Below are positions 1-9,849 of a DNA stretch of 64,000 nt, piece after piece; the stretch's first letter is position 1, and each line of letters begins with the position of its first letter. The stretch spans positions 3,023,937 through 3,087,936 of the forward strand of contig NZ_LR733817.1 in assembly GCF_902506165.1 (NCBI RefSeq), written 5' to 3'. Both the position numbers and the translations under genes were made by a program. The notes beneath the pieces are model-generated. The model had not been told where the DNA came from, ran no database searches, and saw nothing but the letters and a program-made list of their open reading frames with translations. The DNA comes from Bosea sp. 29B (GTDB taxonomy: Bacteria; Pseudomonadota; Alphaproteobacteria; Rhizobiales; Beijerinckiaceae).

Positions 1-215
1 GCGGTCAGCCGGTCCGCGTCCGCACGATCAGGTTGACCGTGGCCGAGAGCAAGATCGGCGGCGAGGCCGAGCTCTACCTGTTCGGGGCGGTGCTGGAGCG
101 CTTCTTTGCGGTCTATGCCAGCCTCAACAGCCTGCACCGTTTCGCCATCCACGGCACCGAGAGCAAGGTCGAGTACAAATGGACGCCGCGGGCCGGCACG
201 ACGAGCGCGACCTGA
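1..215 (+). CDS. tssF: Type VI secretion baseplate subunit TssF (3' end only)
   Basis: This is the C-terminal end of TssF (VasA/ImpG family), a wedge subunit of the T6SS baseplate in the cytoplasm. The open frame enters from the window edge (first full codon at base 3) and stops at 213-215. The visible tail, with a beta-rich segment followed by AVLERFFAVYASLNSLHRF and a terminal WTPRAG, has the pattern expected at the end of TssF. The following gene is tssG, the usual neighbour, and it starts inside this gene. The N-terminal part lies outside the window. Confidence 0.85.
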   Translation, partial: GQPVRVRTIRLTVAESKIGGEAELYLFGAVLERFFAVYASLNSLHRFAIHGTESKVEYKWTPRAGTTSAT

Positions 216-1159
216 GCGCCGTCGCGGCGCTCGACGCTGCCACGGTCCAGTTCAACGCTCTCTGCCTTCAGCTGGAAGAAGCTTTCCCGCAGCCGGGCGG
301 CATCGGCTCGTCCGGCTCGCCGCGGCGTGAGGCAGTGCGCTTCCGCGCCAATCCGACGCTCGGCTTTCCGGCCGAGGAGGTTGCCGCGATCGAATTGCCG
401 GCCCGCGCCGGCGAGCCCATCGTCGTCACCGCCAATCTCTTCGGCCTGCATGGCCCGTCCTCGCCACTGCCGCCGGCTTTCACCGAGCGCATCGTCTTCG
501 CCGAGGATGGCGGGGCGTTGCGTGACTTCTCCGACTTCTTCAACCACCGCCTGCTCGGGCTGCTCTTCCGTATCTGGAAGCACTACCGACATCAGCACCG
601 TTATGAGGCAGGCGCGACCGATCCGATCTCTGGCGCCGTCGCTGCGCTCTTCGGCATGTTCGGCGTCGCGCAGGAGGGTGACCGGCCGGCGCGCACGCTG
701 CTCCTGCCCTATGCCGGCGTGCTGGCATTGCACAGCCGCTCGGCCTCGGTCGTCGCCGGCGTGGTCAGCCATTATTTCGGCGTGCCCAGTGCGATCGAGG
801 AGTTCGTGCCGCGCGAGATCCGCATCCCGGAGGAGGCGCAGTGGCGCCTCGGTGCGCCCGGCATCGAGCTCGGCGTCGATACGGTCGCCGGCGAAGCCAT
901 GCGCGACGTCATGGGCAAGTTCCGCCTGCGACTCGGGCCGCTGACCTCCGCACAATGCGACCGGCTGCTGCCGGGTGGGCCGGACCATGCCACGCTGACC
1001 GAATTGATCCGCCTCTCGATCCGCGAGCCGCTGGACTGGGATATCGCCTTCGTGCTGGCGCCCGGAGAGGCGCGCCCATTCCGCCTCGGCGAGACACGGC
1101 TCGGCTGGTCGGGTTGGCTCGACGTCGATCCGGGCAGCCCCGTCGAATTCGTCATCTGA
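179..1159 (+). CDS. tssG: Type VI secretion baseplate subunit TssG
   Basis: TssG (VasB/ImpH family, 326 aa) joins TssF in the wedge complex of the T6SS baseplate. The family pattern is clear: an early VRFRANPTLGFP segment (about residues 55-66), then NLFGLHGPSSPLP and the RDFSDFFNHRLLGLLFRIWKHY stretch around residues 110-135. Length is normal for the family. The ATG at 179 overlaps the end of tssF by 37 bases, which suggests translational coupling. A 113-base gap follows before tagH, so a promoter there is possible, but I found no convincing one. Confidence 0.93.
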   Translation: MDAAGRHDERDLSAVAALDAATVQFNALCLQLEEAFPQPGGIGSSGSPRREAVRFRANPTLGFPAEEVAAIELPARAGEPIVVTANLFGLHGPSSPLPPAFTERIVFAEDGGALRDFSDFFNHRLLGLLFRIWKHYRHQHRYEAGATDPISGAVAALFGMFGVAQEGDRPARTLLLPYAGVLALHSRSASVVAGVVSHYFGVPSAIEEFVPREIRIPEEAQWRLGAPGIELGVDTVAGEAMRDVMGKFRLRLGPLTSAQCDRLLPGGPDHATLTELIRLSIREPLDWDIAFVLAPGEARPFRLGETRLGWSGWLDVDPGSPVEFVI

Positions 1160-1272
1160 GGTCCAGTTGCGTCACATGATTGTTGTTCGCCTCGCCCAAC
1201 CTTGCGCCAGCAGCGCCAAGAGCCGGCCCGACCGGTCGGCGGGGCATGCGTTGATGTGGGGCCGGGGGTAAG

Positions 1273-2643
1273 ATGAGACTGCTGCTGACCGTGCTCGGGC
1301 TGCAACGCAGCACGCTCGGCGATCGGTCTACGCATATCTTCGGGGAAGCGGGTGGCACGCTCGGGCGCAGCGCCAGCTGCGACTGGATTCTGCCTGATGA
1401 GCGCAACACGCTTTCGGCCCGGCACGCCCGCATCTCGCATAACGGCCGCGGCTTCCTGATCACCGATACCAGCACCAACGGCGTCTATCTCAACGCGGTC
1501 GATGCGCCGCTCGGGCGCGACCAGAGTGCGCCGCTGAGCAATGGCGACACCATCTACCTCGCCGACTACATCATCTCGGTCGCGATCTTGCGCGAGGAAT
1601 CGGCACCTGCACCGATGCCTGTCCCCATGCCGGTCGCCGCAATACCACCGGCACCTGCGCTGCAGCCGATCCCCGTCGCAGCGCCAGCCATTCCGATGGG
1701 CCTGGAGCTGCCAGCACCTGCGCCTGTCATGCCCGCATCGATACCGGCTGTGGCGCAACGCCAGCCGACACAAGTCCCTGGCTTGATCCCGGATGATTTC
1801 GACTTCAGCGACCTTGCCCCGGCAAGGCCGCAGGCCGTTCCGGCAACCGCGATGCCCATGCAGGTCGCATCGCCGCCGGCCCCGGTCATGCCAATGTCTC
1901 CGGTCGAGCCTGTCATGTCCCAGCAGGCACCCGCCGCGGCGGTCGATCCACTCGCCTTGTTGCGCCAGCGCGCCATGGCACGGGCCGCCTCGATCGACCT
2001 GACGCCGCAGGAGCCGGGCGCCCCGTCTCGTCCGATGGCCGACGTCGCGCTGCCGGGAGGCTCATCTGCGTCGACCTCTGGCGATGCCGCCGCTTTCTGG
2101 TCCGGGCTCGGGCTCGATCCGGCCCGCATCCCGCCCGAGGCGCGGGCGCGCTTGCTGGAGGAGCTCGGCGGCGCGCTGCGCCAGGCGGCGGGCGGGCTCG
2201 TCTCGATGCTGTCGGCACGCAAGTCGATGAAGGACGAGTTCCGCCTCGACCAGACGCGGCTCGCGCCGCAGGAAAACAACCCCTTCAAGTTCTTCTCGCA
2301 TGGCGACGAGGCGCTGCGCCGGGTCGTGGTCGAGGGCGCACCCGGTTTCCTGCCGCTCGACATGTCGGTGAAACAGTGTTTCGCCGACATGCATGCGCAT
2401 GAGGTCGCGCTCGCCTCGGCGATGCAGACCAGCATCCGCGAACTGCTCGACAGGCTGGCGCCGGCACGGCTCGAATCCGAAGCCGAGCCGGGCCTCCTCG
2501 GCCGCAAGCCAGACAGGAGCCGGCTCTGGGAGCGTTATGCCGAGCTGCATGGCGAGCTCGCGGGCGATCTCGACCGGACGATCCGCACGCTCGTCTCCGA
2601 CGAGCTGGCACGCGCGTCTGCCCGGCCGGGAGCCAAGGCGTGA
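1273..2643 (+). CDS. tagH: FHA-domain T6SS protein TagH (Fha/ImpI)
   Basis: TagH/Fha is the phosphothreonine-reading scaffold that the PpkA kinase phosphorylates to activate T6SS assembly. Residues about 1-100 form the forkhead-associated domain, with a GR-x-S core (GRSASCDWILPD), SARHARI and TDTSTNGVYLN. Residues about 115-265 are a low-complexity Pro/Ala/Met linker, and residues about 270-450 match the conserved C-terminal T6SS FHA extension (the region with FWSGLGLDP and a late GRKPDRSRLWERYAELH). It starts with ATG at 1273 and its TGA overlaps the GTG start of tssJ. The matching kinase and phosphatase are encoded at 9,846-11,572. Confidence 0.9.
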   Translation: MRLLLTVLGLQRSTLGDRSTHIFGEAGGTLGRSASCDWILPDERNTLSARHARISHNGRGFLITDTSTNGVYLNAVDAPLGRDQSAPLSNGDTIYLADYIISVAILREESAPAPMPVPMPVAAIPPAPALQPIPVAAPAIPMGLELPAPAPVMPASIPAVAQRQPTQVPGLIPDDFDFSDLAPARPQAVPATAMPMQVASPPAPVMPMSPVEPVMSQQAPAAAVDPLALLRQRAMARAASIDLTPQEPGAPSRPMADVALPGGSSASTSGDAAAFWSGLGLDPARIPPEARARLLEELGGALRQAAGGLVSMLSARKSMKDEFRLDQTRLAPQENNPFKFFSHGDEALRRVVVEGAPGFLPLDMSVKQCFADMHAHEVALASAMQTSIRELLDRLAPARLESEAEPGLLGRKPDRSRLWERYAELHGELAGDLDRTIRTLVSDELARASARPGAKA

Positions 2644-3170
2644 AGCCGGTCATCGGGTCTGTGCTGCTGCCGACGCGCCGGTCGTTGCTCGCCGGCCTCG
2701 CGGTCGGCGCCGGTGCACCGCTCATCGCTGCCTGTTCCTCCGGGCCGCCGGCAGCCAAGACGACCTCGCTCGAATTCGGGATCGAGGCCGACCAGGAGAT
2801 CAATGCCAACGAGAATGGCGACCCGTCGCCGATCGTGCTGCGCGTCTACGAACTCAAGACCAAGAACGCCTTCGAGCAGGCGAGCTTCTTCGAGCTGCTC
2901 GACAGCGATACGGCCAAGCTCGGCGCCGACCTCGTCGCCAAGCGCGAGTTCGAGGTGAAACCGGGCGAGAAGAGTTCCGTCAAGCGCGACTCGCCGGCCG
3001 AGGCCAAGCATATCGGCGTGATCGCCGGCTTCCGCCAGATCGAGGTCGCGCAATGGCGCTCGCTGGTCGACATCGTGCCGGACCGCGACAACGCCTTCCT
3101 GATCACCGTCCGCGCCCTGGCCGTGAAGATCGAGTTGCAGCGCGCCTCCCGCAATTTCGGCCTGATCTGA
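2640..3170 (+). CDS. tssJ: Type VI secretion outer-membrane lipoprotein TssJ
   Basis: TssJ is the small outer-membrane lipoprotein that anchors TssM in the T6SS membrane complex. The 176-aa product begins with TRRSLLAGLAVGAGAPLIAAC, a signal peptide ending in a lipobox whose Cys would be lipidated. A TRR pair before the hydrophobic stretch gives it a Tat-like look, though this is not decisive. The body carries the beta-sandwich pattern of the family (VLRVYELKTKNAFEQASFFEL, then the FEVKPGE-like turn). Start is GTG at 2640, sharing the GTGA overlap with tagH; no ATG fits the signal peptide. The tssJ-K-L-M order is standard. Confidence 0.9.
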   Translation: MKPVIGSVLLPTRRSLLAGLAVGAGAPLIAACSSGPPAAKTTSLEFGIEADQEINANENGDPSPIVLRVYELKTKNAFEQASFFELLDSDTAKLGADLVAKREFEVKPGEKSSVKRDSPAEAKHIGVIAGFRQIEVAQWRSLVDIVPDRDNAFLITVRALAVKIELQRASRNFGLI

Positions 3171-3225
3171 GGTCGCCCATGCCGGCCTTCGCCCCACCTG
3201 CAGAACCCTTCCGGAGCCGCCCCCG

Positions 3226-4560
3226 ATGACGCTGGTGAGCAAACCGCTCTGGTCCGAGGGCATGCTGATCCGCCCGCAGCACTTCCAGCAATATGATCGC
3301 TGGATCGAGCATGTGGTCGAAGGGCGCACCACTGCGCTCGCCGCCTTCGCCTGGGGGCTGCGCAAGCTTACGCTCGGGACCGAATTGCTGCCGCTCGGGC
3401 GCATCGCCGTCCAATCGGTCGCCGCCGTGATGCCGGACGGGACGGTGATCGATACCGCCGGCGGCATTGCGATCGAGGCACGGGCAGTCCCGCCGAACAC
3501 CAAGAATACGCTGGTGAAGCTCGCCGTCGCCCTGCGCCCGCTCGACGGGGCAGAGATCGGCGATGGCGGCCGCAGCCGGCGCTACGAGGCGGCCGAGCAG
3601 CCGGTGCGCGACGTGACCGCCCCGGACCGGGCAGCGGTCAGCCTCAGGGTCGGGCGGCTCTCGGCGCGGCTTCTGCTCGAAGGGGAAGCCGAGGACGATC
3701 TCGTCACGCTGCCGATTGCACGGATCCGCGAGGTCGATGCGACCGGCGCCGTGCTCCTCGACGAGAACTACGTCCCGCCCTGCCTCGACTTCCAGGCGTC
3801 GCAGCGCCTCGTGCGCCTCGTCAGCGAGATCCGCTCACTCTTGCGCAGCCGAGCGGAGGCGCTGGCTGGGCAATCGGCCGCCGGTCCCGCCGCGGCCGAG
3901 AGCGGCGGGCTCGTCGACCTCGTCGTACTCTCGATCGTCAACGGCCAGGAAGCCGTCTTCGACCATTTCGCGACGACGCCGGGCCTGCATCCCGAGCAGG
4001 TCTATCGCGCGGCATTGGCGCTCGCCGGCCAGCTCTCGACCTTCTCGGTCTCGCGCCGGCGCAGCGCCGATTTCCCTCCTTACGACCATCTCGATCTCGA
4101 TGCCTCCTTCGCGGCTGTGCTCGACCAATTGCGTCAGCTCCTGGCGGTGGTGATCGAGCGCAATGCGATCGCGCTGCCCCTGCAGGATCGCGGTTACGGC
4201 ATCCGCCTCTCGACGATCAGCGACCGCACTTTGTTCCAGGATGCGCGCTTCGTCCTGATCGCGCTGGCGAGCGTGCCGACCGAGACGCTGCGCAGCCAGC
4301 TGCCGATCTCGATGAAGGTCGGCTCGGTCGAGCAGATCCGCGATCTCGTCAACCTGCAGCTGCCCGGCATTCCGCTGACCGCGCTGCCGGTGGCACCGCG
4401 CGAGCTGCCCTTCCTGCAGGGCGGCGTCTATTTCGAGCTCGACCAGAGCGTCGAGCTCTGGCGCAACCTGACGCGCTCGGCGGCCTTCGCCCTGCATGTC
4501 AGCGGTGACTATCCCGACCTGCATCTCGAATTCTGGGCCATTCGCGGGAAACGCGCGTGA
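3226..4560 (+). CDS. tssK: Type VI secretion baseplate subunit TssK
   Basis: TssK (VasE/ImpJ, 444 aa) links the baseplate to the membrane complex through TssL and TssM. The N-terminus is diagnostic: KPLWSEGMLIRPQHFQQYDRW at residues 5-25, followed by the long beta-shell domain. The C-terminal receptor-binding domain ends with DLHLEFWAIRGKRA. Length equals the usual family length. It starts with ATG at 3226, 55 bases after tssJ, and its TGA overlaps the GTG of tssL by 4 bases. Confidence 0.95.
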   Translation: MTLVSKPLWSEGMLIRPQHFQQYDRWIEHVVEGRTTALAAFAWGLRKLTLGTELLPLGRIAVQSVAAVMPDGTVIDTAGGIAIEARAVPPNTKNTLVKLAVALRPLDGAEIGDGGRSRRYEAAEQPVRDVTAPDRAAVSLRVGRLSARLLLEGEAEDDLVTLPIARIREVDATGAVLLDENYVPPCLDFQASQRLVRLVSEIRSLLRSRAEALAGQSAAGPAAAESGGLVDLVVLSIVNGQEAVFDHFATTPGLHPEQVYRAALALAGQLSTFSVSRRRSADFPPYDHLDLDASFAAVLDQLRQLLAVVIERNAIALPLQDRGYGIRLSTISDRTLFQDARFVLIALASVPTETLRSQLPISMKVGSVEQIRDLVNLQLPGIPLTALPVAPRELPFLQGGVYFELDQSVELWRNLTRSAAFALHVSGDYPDLHLEFWAIRGKRA

Positions 4561-5570
4561 GCAGCGATCACAGCTTCGATCCGCCGACCGTCGTCGGGCA
4601 CAGGCCGGTCGGCCTGGCGCAGCCGCGGCCGGCCGGAGCGGCGATCCATGACCCGCCGACGACGCCGTTCGCGCCGCCGCGCCAGCCGCTCGCGGCTTCG
4701 ACCTTCGCTCCACCGCCGGCAGCTCGACCCACCGGCTTCGCGTCATCAGCGCCCGCGCCTTCGCTCATCCCACGGTCGGAACCCGCGAGACCGCAGCAGC
4801 GGCGTGGCACCTCCGCAGCGACCCGCGAAGCCCCTCCAGCTTCCTTGCAGGCGAATGCCGAGATCGCCGACGGCTCGGACGCGCTGGTCGCGGCTGCCAA
4901 CCCTCTGCTGGCGCTGGTGGCGCAATTGCGCGATGCCGTCGACTTCGCCGACGTCGCGCAATTGCGCAGCGAGGTGATCGAGCAGATCCACAAATTCGAG
5001 GAGGCGGCGGTCCGGAACGGCGCAGCCGCCGGCGACGTTCAAGCTGCACGCTACATCCTCTGTTCGGTGATCGACGAAACGGTGATGACGACGCCCTGGG
5101 GCGCCGCCAGCGACTGGAGCACCAGCTCGCTGCTCAACCGCTTCCACAATGAGACCTGGGGCGGCGAGAAGGTCTTCGCCATCCTCGACCGGGTGAAGGC
5201 CGATCCGCGCAAGAACATCGCCTTGCTCAAGCTGATCGACTTCGTGCTGCTGCTCGGCTTCGAGGGCATGCACCGCGTGCTCGACAATGGCCGCGAGCGT
5301 CTCGCCGATTTGCGCGATGAGGTCGGCCAACTCGTCGGCCGCAATCTGCCGCCGCCCACCTCGGAGCTCTCGGCGCATTGGCAGGGCGTCGGCGCCGAGA
5401 AGGCGCTGCGGAGCTTCTTCCCGCTCTGGATCGTCTTCGCCGCCGCAGGATTCCTGCTGGTGACCATGTACAGCTTCCATCGCTACCGCCTCGCGGTCGA
5501 GGTCGCGCCGGTGGTCGAGCGCATGCAGGCGCTCGAGAACACGATCGCCTCGGGGGCGGTGCGGCCATGA
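4557..5570 (+). CDS. tssL: Type VI secretion inner-membrane protein TssL (DotU family)
   Basis: TssL (337 aa) is the DotU/IcmH-like inner-membrane part of the T6SS trans-envelope complex. Residues 1-100 are Pro/Ala-rich and probably disordered. The DotU cytoplasmic domain spans about 105-285, with NPLLALVAQLRDAV near its start and RYILCSVIDETVMTTPWG. A single membrane helix (FFPLWIVFAAAGFLLVTMYSF) lies near residues 285-307. There is no C-terminal OmpA-type peptidoglycan-binding domain, so this is the short TssL form. GTG at 4557 overlaps the tssK stop, and the tssL stop overlaps the tssM ATG. Confidence 0.92.
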   Translation: MSSDHSFDPPTVVGHRPVGLAQPRPAGAAIHDPPTTPFAPPRQPLAASTFAPPPAARPTGFASSAPAPSLIPRSEPARPQQRRGTSAATREAPPASLQANAEIADGSDALVAAANPLLALVAQLRDAVDFADVAQLRSEVIEQIHKFEEAAVRNGAAAGDVQAARYILCSVIDETVMTTPWGAASDWSTSSLLNRFHNETWGGEKVFAILDRVKADPRKNIALLKLIDFVLLLGFEGMHRVLDNGRERLADLRDEVGQLVGRNLPPPTSELSAHWQGVGAEKALRSFFPLWIVFAAAGFLLVTMYSFHRYRLAVEVAPVVERMQALENTIASGAVRP

Positions 5571-8500
5571 TCCGTTCCTATCTGCTCGGCTTCCTGTCGC
5601 TGCGCGGGCTGGTCACCGTCTTCGGCGTGGTCGCGCTTTGCGTGGTGATCTGGGCCGGCGGGCCCTATCTCTCGCTCTTCGGCTGGGCGCCGCTGGTTTC
5701 GGTGGAGGCGCGCACGAGCGCGATCGTCCTGCTGCTCCTGGGCCTGATCGGCGTCTCGCTATTGCGCCTCTATCTGGCGCGGCGCGCCAATGCCCGGATG
5801 ATCAAGTCGCTGCTCGACACCGGCGGGCTCGCGGCAATGGCCGATTCCGGCGGCACCGACGAGATCGAGATCATCCGCGAGCGCTTCGAAGGGGCGCTCA
5901 CGACCCTCAAGGAGACGATATTCGCCGGGCGCAAGGGCGACGCCTATCTGTTCGAACTGCCCTGGTACGTCATCATCGGCCCGCCCGGCTCCGGCAAGAC
6001 GACGATCCTGAAGAATTCCGGGCTCGATTTTCCGCTGGCGCGCACGCTCGGGACCGATCCCGTCGCCGGGCTCGGCGGCACCCGCCATTGCGACTGGTGG
6101 TTCACCGACCAGGCGGTGCTGATCGACACCGCCGGCCGCTATACCACCCATGAATCGAACGCTGCGGTCGACGGGGCCGCCTGGCGCGGCTTCCTCGATT
6201 TGCTCAAGACCCATCGCGGCCGCCGGCCGCTCAACGGCGTCGTCCTGGCAATCAGCCTGTCCGATATCCTCCTGCAGAACGAGGTCGAGCGTAAGCGCCA
6301 TGTCGCGGCCTTGCGCGCCCGCCTGCAGGAATTGACCAAGACCTTCGGCGTCGAATTGCCGACCTATCTGCTGATCACCAAATGCGACCTGATCCCCGGC
6401 TTCTCCGAGTTTTTCGACGGGCTGAACGAGACCGGGCGGGCGCAGGTCTGGGGCATGACCTTCCCGCCCGACGCCAATCTGGCGACGCGCCTGACCGAGC
6501 TGCTCGATCAGAACCTGCGCGAGCTTGCCGACCGTCTCGACCAGGTCATGCGTGAGCGCGCCCATGCCGAGCGCGGCCTGAACCGGCGCGGGCGCATCTA
6601 TCTCTTCCCCAAGGAGTTTGCCGGTTTGCGCCGGGATCTGGCGAGCTTCGTCCACGAGATCTTCAAGCAGAGCAAATTCGAGACGCAATCGCGTTTGCGC
6701 GGCGTCTACTTCACCAGCGGCACGCAGGAGGGCACGCCGATCGACCGCGTGCTCGCCGCGTTCGGGCGCAGCTTCGGCCTGACCAGCGGGCAGCGCGCGC
6801 CGTTCTCGGGGCAGGGCAAGGCCTTCTTCGTCAACCGGCTGCTGACCGAGGTGATCTTCGAGGAACAGGGGCTGGTCGGTGTCGACCGCAAGCTCGAACG
6901 CAGCCTCGTGCGGGCACAGAATATCGGTTATGGCGTAGCGGCGGCGCTGGTGATCGGGCTCAGTGTGCTCTGGTGGGGTGCGGCGAGCCGCAGCCAGGCC
7001 AGGATCGCCGCGACCAATGACGCGCTCGCCCCGGTCGAGACGCGGCTCGCCGCCGTACCGGCGCGCGCCACGCCGGCGACGCTGCTGCCGGTGCTGCAGG
7101 CGGCCGACGCGGTGCGCGATGCGAGCGGGCAGGGCGGCATCCTCGGCTGGCTCGACGGATTCGGGCTGAGCGCCACGCCATCGCTCGCACCAGCCGCGGC
7201 AGAACTGCGCGAGCGCCTCATCGTCGGCCGGCTCTACCCGGCCTTCGCGACGCGCCTGTCGGAGCGGCTGACCGGCCTCTCCCAGATCGGCGCCGAGAAC
7301 GAAGCCATGCGCGAACTCCTGCGCAGCTATCTCATGCTGAGCGACACCGAGCGCTTCGACCGCAGCGTCGTGCAGCGTGCCGCGCGCGAGGAGGCACAGC
7401 TCGCCTTCCCGATCGATCAGAGCCGGGCAGCCGAGCTCGCACGGCATTTCGACGAGCTTGTCGCGCTGCTGCCGCAGCCGCTGCCGACCGACCGGCGCAT
7501 CATCGATACGACACGGGCGCGATTGATGCGGACCCCGCGCAGCGAGCAGGTCTATGCGCGGCTGCTGCGCGAGGCCTCGCAGAATCCGCGCCTGCGCTCG
7601 GTCGACCTCTCGACGGCGATCGGCGCCGGCGTGATCGATTTCGGGCTCGGCCGCGGCAGCAACACTGCGGTCTCGGTCATTCCCGCCGCCTTCACGCGCG
7701 AAGCCTTCTACGATTTCGTGCTGCCGCGGCTGCCGATCCTGATCCGCGAGGAGCTCGGTATCGACTGGGTCACCGGCGGCGAAGCGGCGGGCTCCGGCGT
7801 GGTCCGGACCGGCACGCGCGAGGTGATGGACCGCTATGTCGCGGATTACATCCGCTATTGGCAGGGCGCGATCACGGCGGCAAGGCTCGTACCTTTCGCC
7901 GAAACGCAGCAGGCGCTCTCGGCGGTGCAGGCGCTCGCTGCTGCGAATTCGCCGCTCGAGCGGCTGATCGGCATTGTACGCACCAATACCGAACTGCCTT
8001 TGCCGGGCGATTCCCAGCCGGGAGCTCCGGCCGGGGGGACTGCCGGCTTGCCCGGGCCGGCCGGCACGGCAGCTGGCGGCCTCATCGCCGCAGCGGCGAG
8101 CAGCGCGGCGAACGCGGCCGCCACCGCTGCGCTCGGGGAGGGGTCTTGGCCCGGTGCGACCATTGCGGCGCCGTTCCGCCCGCTGGTCGAATTGGTCGCG
8201 CCGCAGGGCGGCGTGCAGGCGCCGATGGGGCGCATCCGCGAACTGTTCAGCGGCGCCTATGGCGCGCTCAGCAACGTCTCGAACGCGCCCGATCCGCGCC
8301 AGGCGGCCTATCAGGCTGTCGCGCGGCGCGGCAGTTCAGGTGCGGACGCGCTCGGCCAGCTCAGGGCGGATTCGGCGCTACGTCCTGAGCCGGTGCGCGG
8401 CATCATGCGGGCGGTGGCGAGCCTCAGCGCTTCCTCGGTGGTCGGCGACTCCCTCGACTACGTCAACCAGGCCTGGCGCCGGGACGTGCTGCCGCAATGC

Positions 8501-9160
8501 CAGGCGGCGCTCGACCAGCGCTATCCGCTCTTCGCTAGCGCCAAGGACGAGGTCTCGCTGCGCGATTTCAGCGACATGTTCCGACCCGGCGGTATCATCG
8601 ACGAGTTCTTCCAGAAGCACCTCGCGCCCTTTGTGACCGAGCAGCGAAACGGCTACGCCCCCATCACAGTCGACGGGGCAGCCTTGCCGCTGAAGCGCGA
8701 GGCCTTGGCACAGTTCTATCGGGCGCGGGCGATCCGCAACGCCTTCTTCGCCGGATCGGGCTCGGCTCCCTCGCTGAAGTTCAGCCTGCGGCCGAGCTTC
8801 CTCGATCCGAAGCTGCTGCGCGCGACGCTGGCGCTCGACGGCAAGGACATCATCTACCGCCATGAGGCGCAGCGCGCCTACGACTTGGAATGGCCGACCA
8901 AGACCGATGCCAGCACGGTCGCGGTCACGCTCACCGACCTCAACGGCAAGGATACCCGCGTCGAGCGCACCGGTGCCTGGGCGCTGCTGCGCATGGTCGA
9001 TTCATCTTCGCTCGCGGCGCGCGGCGGGGCCGACCAGTTCAGCATTACCGTGAGCGGCGACGAAAATGTCCGCGTCGTCTACCAGTTGCGGGCAGCGAGC
9101 GTGAACAACCCGTTCAATCTCGGCGCCCTGCGCGCCTTCCGTTGCCCGGATTCGCTGTGA
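5567..9160 (+). CDS. tssM: Type VI secretion membrane subunit TssM (IcmF family)
   Basis: TssM (IcmF/VasK, about 1197 aa) spans the inner membrane and reaches TssJ across the periplasm. Two hydrophobic segments occupy about residues 10-70. A cytoplasmic NTPase domain follows, with Walker A GPPGSGKTT near residue 139 and IDTAGRY as the Walker B/switch region. A third membrane helix lies near 455-475. The long periplasmic part contains a Gly/Ala/Pro-rich low-complexity insert around residues 815-860 and ends in the beta-rich domain that contacts TssJ. The in-frame start is ATG at 5567, in the ATGA overlap with tssL; a longer frame upstream is only an extension through tssL. Confidence 0.95.
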   Translation: MIRSYLLGFLSLRGLVTVFGVVALCVVIWAGGPYLSLFGWAPLVSVEARTSAIVLLLLGLIGVSLLRLYLARRANARMIKSLLDTGGLAAMADSGGTDEIEIIRERFEGALTTLKETIFAGRKGDAYLFELPWYVIIGPPGSGKTTILKNSGLDFPLARTLGTDPVAGLGGTRHCDWWFTDQAVLIDTAGRYTTHESNAAVDGAAWRGFLDLLKTHRGRRPLNGVVLAISLSDILLQNEVERKRHVAALRARLQELTKTFGVELPTYLLITKCDLIPGFSEFFDGLNETGRAQVWGMTFPPDANLATRLTELLDQNLRELADRLDQVMRERAHAERGLNRRGRIYLFPKEFAGLRRDLASFVHEIFKQSKFETQSRLRGVYFTSGTQEGTPIDRVLAAFGRSFGLTSGQRAPFSGQGKAFFVNRLLTEVIFEEQGLVGVDRKLERSLVRAQNIGYGVAAALVIGLSVLWWGAASRSQARIAATNDALAPVETRLAAVPARATPATLLPVLQAADAVRDASGQGGILGWLDGFGLSATPSLAPAAAELRERLIVGRLYPAFATRLSERLTGLSQIGAENEAMRELLRSYLMLSDTERFDRSVVQRAAREEAQLAFPIDQSRAAELARHFDELVALLPQPLPTDRRIIDTTRARLMRTPRSEQVYARLLREASQNPRLRSVDLSTAIGAGVIDFGLGRGSNTAVSVIPAAFTREAFYDFVLPRLPILIREELGIDWVTGGEAAGSGVVRTGTREVMDRYVADYIRYWQGAITAARLVPFAETQQALSAVQALAAANSPLERLIGIVRTNTELPLPGDSQPGAPAGGTAGLPGPAGTAAGGLIAAAASSAANAAATAALGEGSWPGATIAAPFRPLVELVAPQGGVQAPMGRIRELFSGAYGALSNVSNAPDPRQAAYQAVARRGSSGADALGQLRADSALRPEPVRGIMRAVASLSASSVVGDSLDYVNQAWRRDVLPQCQAALDQRYPLFASAKDEVSLRDFSDMFRPGGIIDEFFQKHLAPFVTEQRNGYAPITVDGAALPLKREALAQFYRARAIRNAFFAGSGSAPSLKFSLRPSFLDPKLLRATLALDGKDIIYRHEAQRAYDLEWPTKTDASTVAVTLTDLNGKDTRVERTGAWALLRMVDSSSLAARGGADQFSITVSGDENVRVVYQLRAASVNNPFNLGALRAFRCPDSL

Positions 9161-9849
9161 GCGAGGCGCGGGCCTTCGGCCTGTTCGGCAAGGTCCCCTG
9201 GGCCGGCGATTTCGTGCAGCAGGGTTTGCCCGGCCGCTTCGTCACGCCATGGGAAGCCTGGCTGCTGGCGATGCTGACGGCGAGCCGCGAGGCACTCGGC
9301 ACGCGCTGGGACGATGCCTATCTGCTCAGCCCGCCCTGGCGCTTTAGGCTCGCGCCTGGCCTGATCGGGCCGGGAGGCTGGATCGGGGTGTTCGCCAGCT
9401 CGGTCGACCGCGTCCGGCGCCACTATCCGTTGACGCTGGCGCTCGAGCTGCCGGCCGCGGATGGCGCCGGTTTTGCCGCTAGCGAAGGCCTGCTCGACCT
9501 GTTCGAGGTCGTGGTTCTCGACCTGATCGCGACCGAGCGATCCCTGCCCGACGCGCTCGTGGGCCTGCGCCGCCGGCTCGATGTCCAGCGCGCCGCGGCC
9601 AGCCTCTGGCTCGGGCCGGGTGGCAGCCGGCTGGTCGTCGACAACGAGGCGGAGCGCCTGTCGCTCGGCGCAGCCGACAGCCCGGCGCAAGACGGCGCCA
9701 GCCATTGGTGGCATAGCCGCTGGAACGCACGGCCAGCGACGGCGCTGCGTTGTGCAGGGCTTCCTGACCCCACAGCCTGCGCCGGCTTTTTCTCGGGCGA
9801 CTGGTCGCGCCATGGCTGGCGCGCCGCAGCCGCGCGGCAGGGCGCATGA
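9157..9849 (+). CDS. tagF: T6SS accessory protein TagF (ImpM)
   Basis: TagF (ImpM, DUF2094; 230 aa) is a post-translational repressor of T6SS that acts with the FHA protein in species studied so far. The N-terminus AFGLFGKVPWAGDFVQQGLP is typical of the family, as are the DAYLLSPPWRF and IGVFASSVDRVRRHYPLTL segments. The start is GTG at 9157, inside a GTGA overlap with the tssM stop; a longer frame upstream runs through tssM and is not credible. The next gene, a PP2C phosphatase, overlaps by 4 bases. In some alphaproteobacteria TagF and PppA are fused; here they are separate. Confidence 0.9.
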   Translation: MSEARAFGLFGKVPWAGDFVQQGLPGRFVTPWEAWLLAMLTASREALGTRWDDAYLLSPPWRFRLAPGLIGPGGWIGVFASSVDRVRRHYPLTLALELPAADGAGFAASEGLLDLFEVVVLDLIATERSLPDALVGLRRRLDVQRAAASLWLGPGGSRLVVDNEAERLSLGAADSPAQDGASHWWHSRWNARPATALRCAGLPDPTACAGFFSGDWSRHGWRAAAARQGA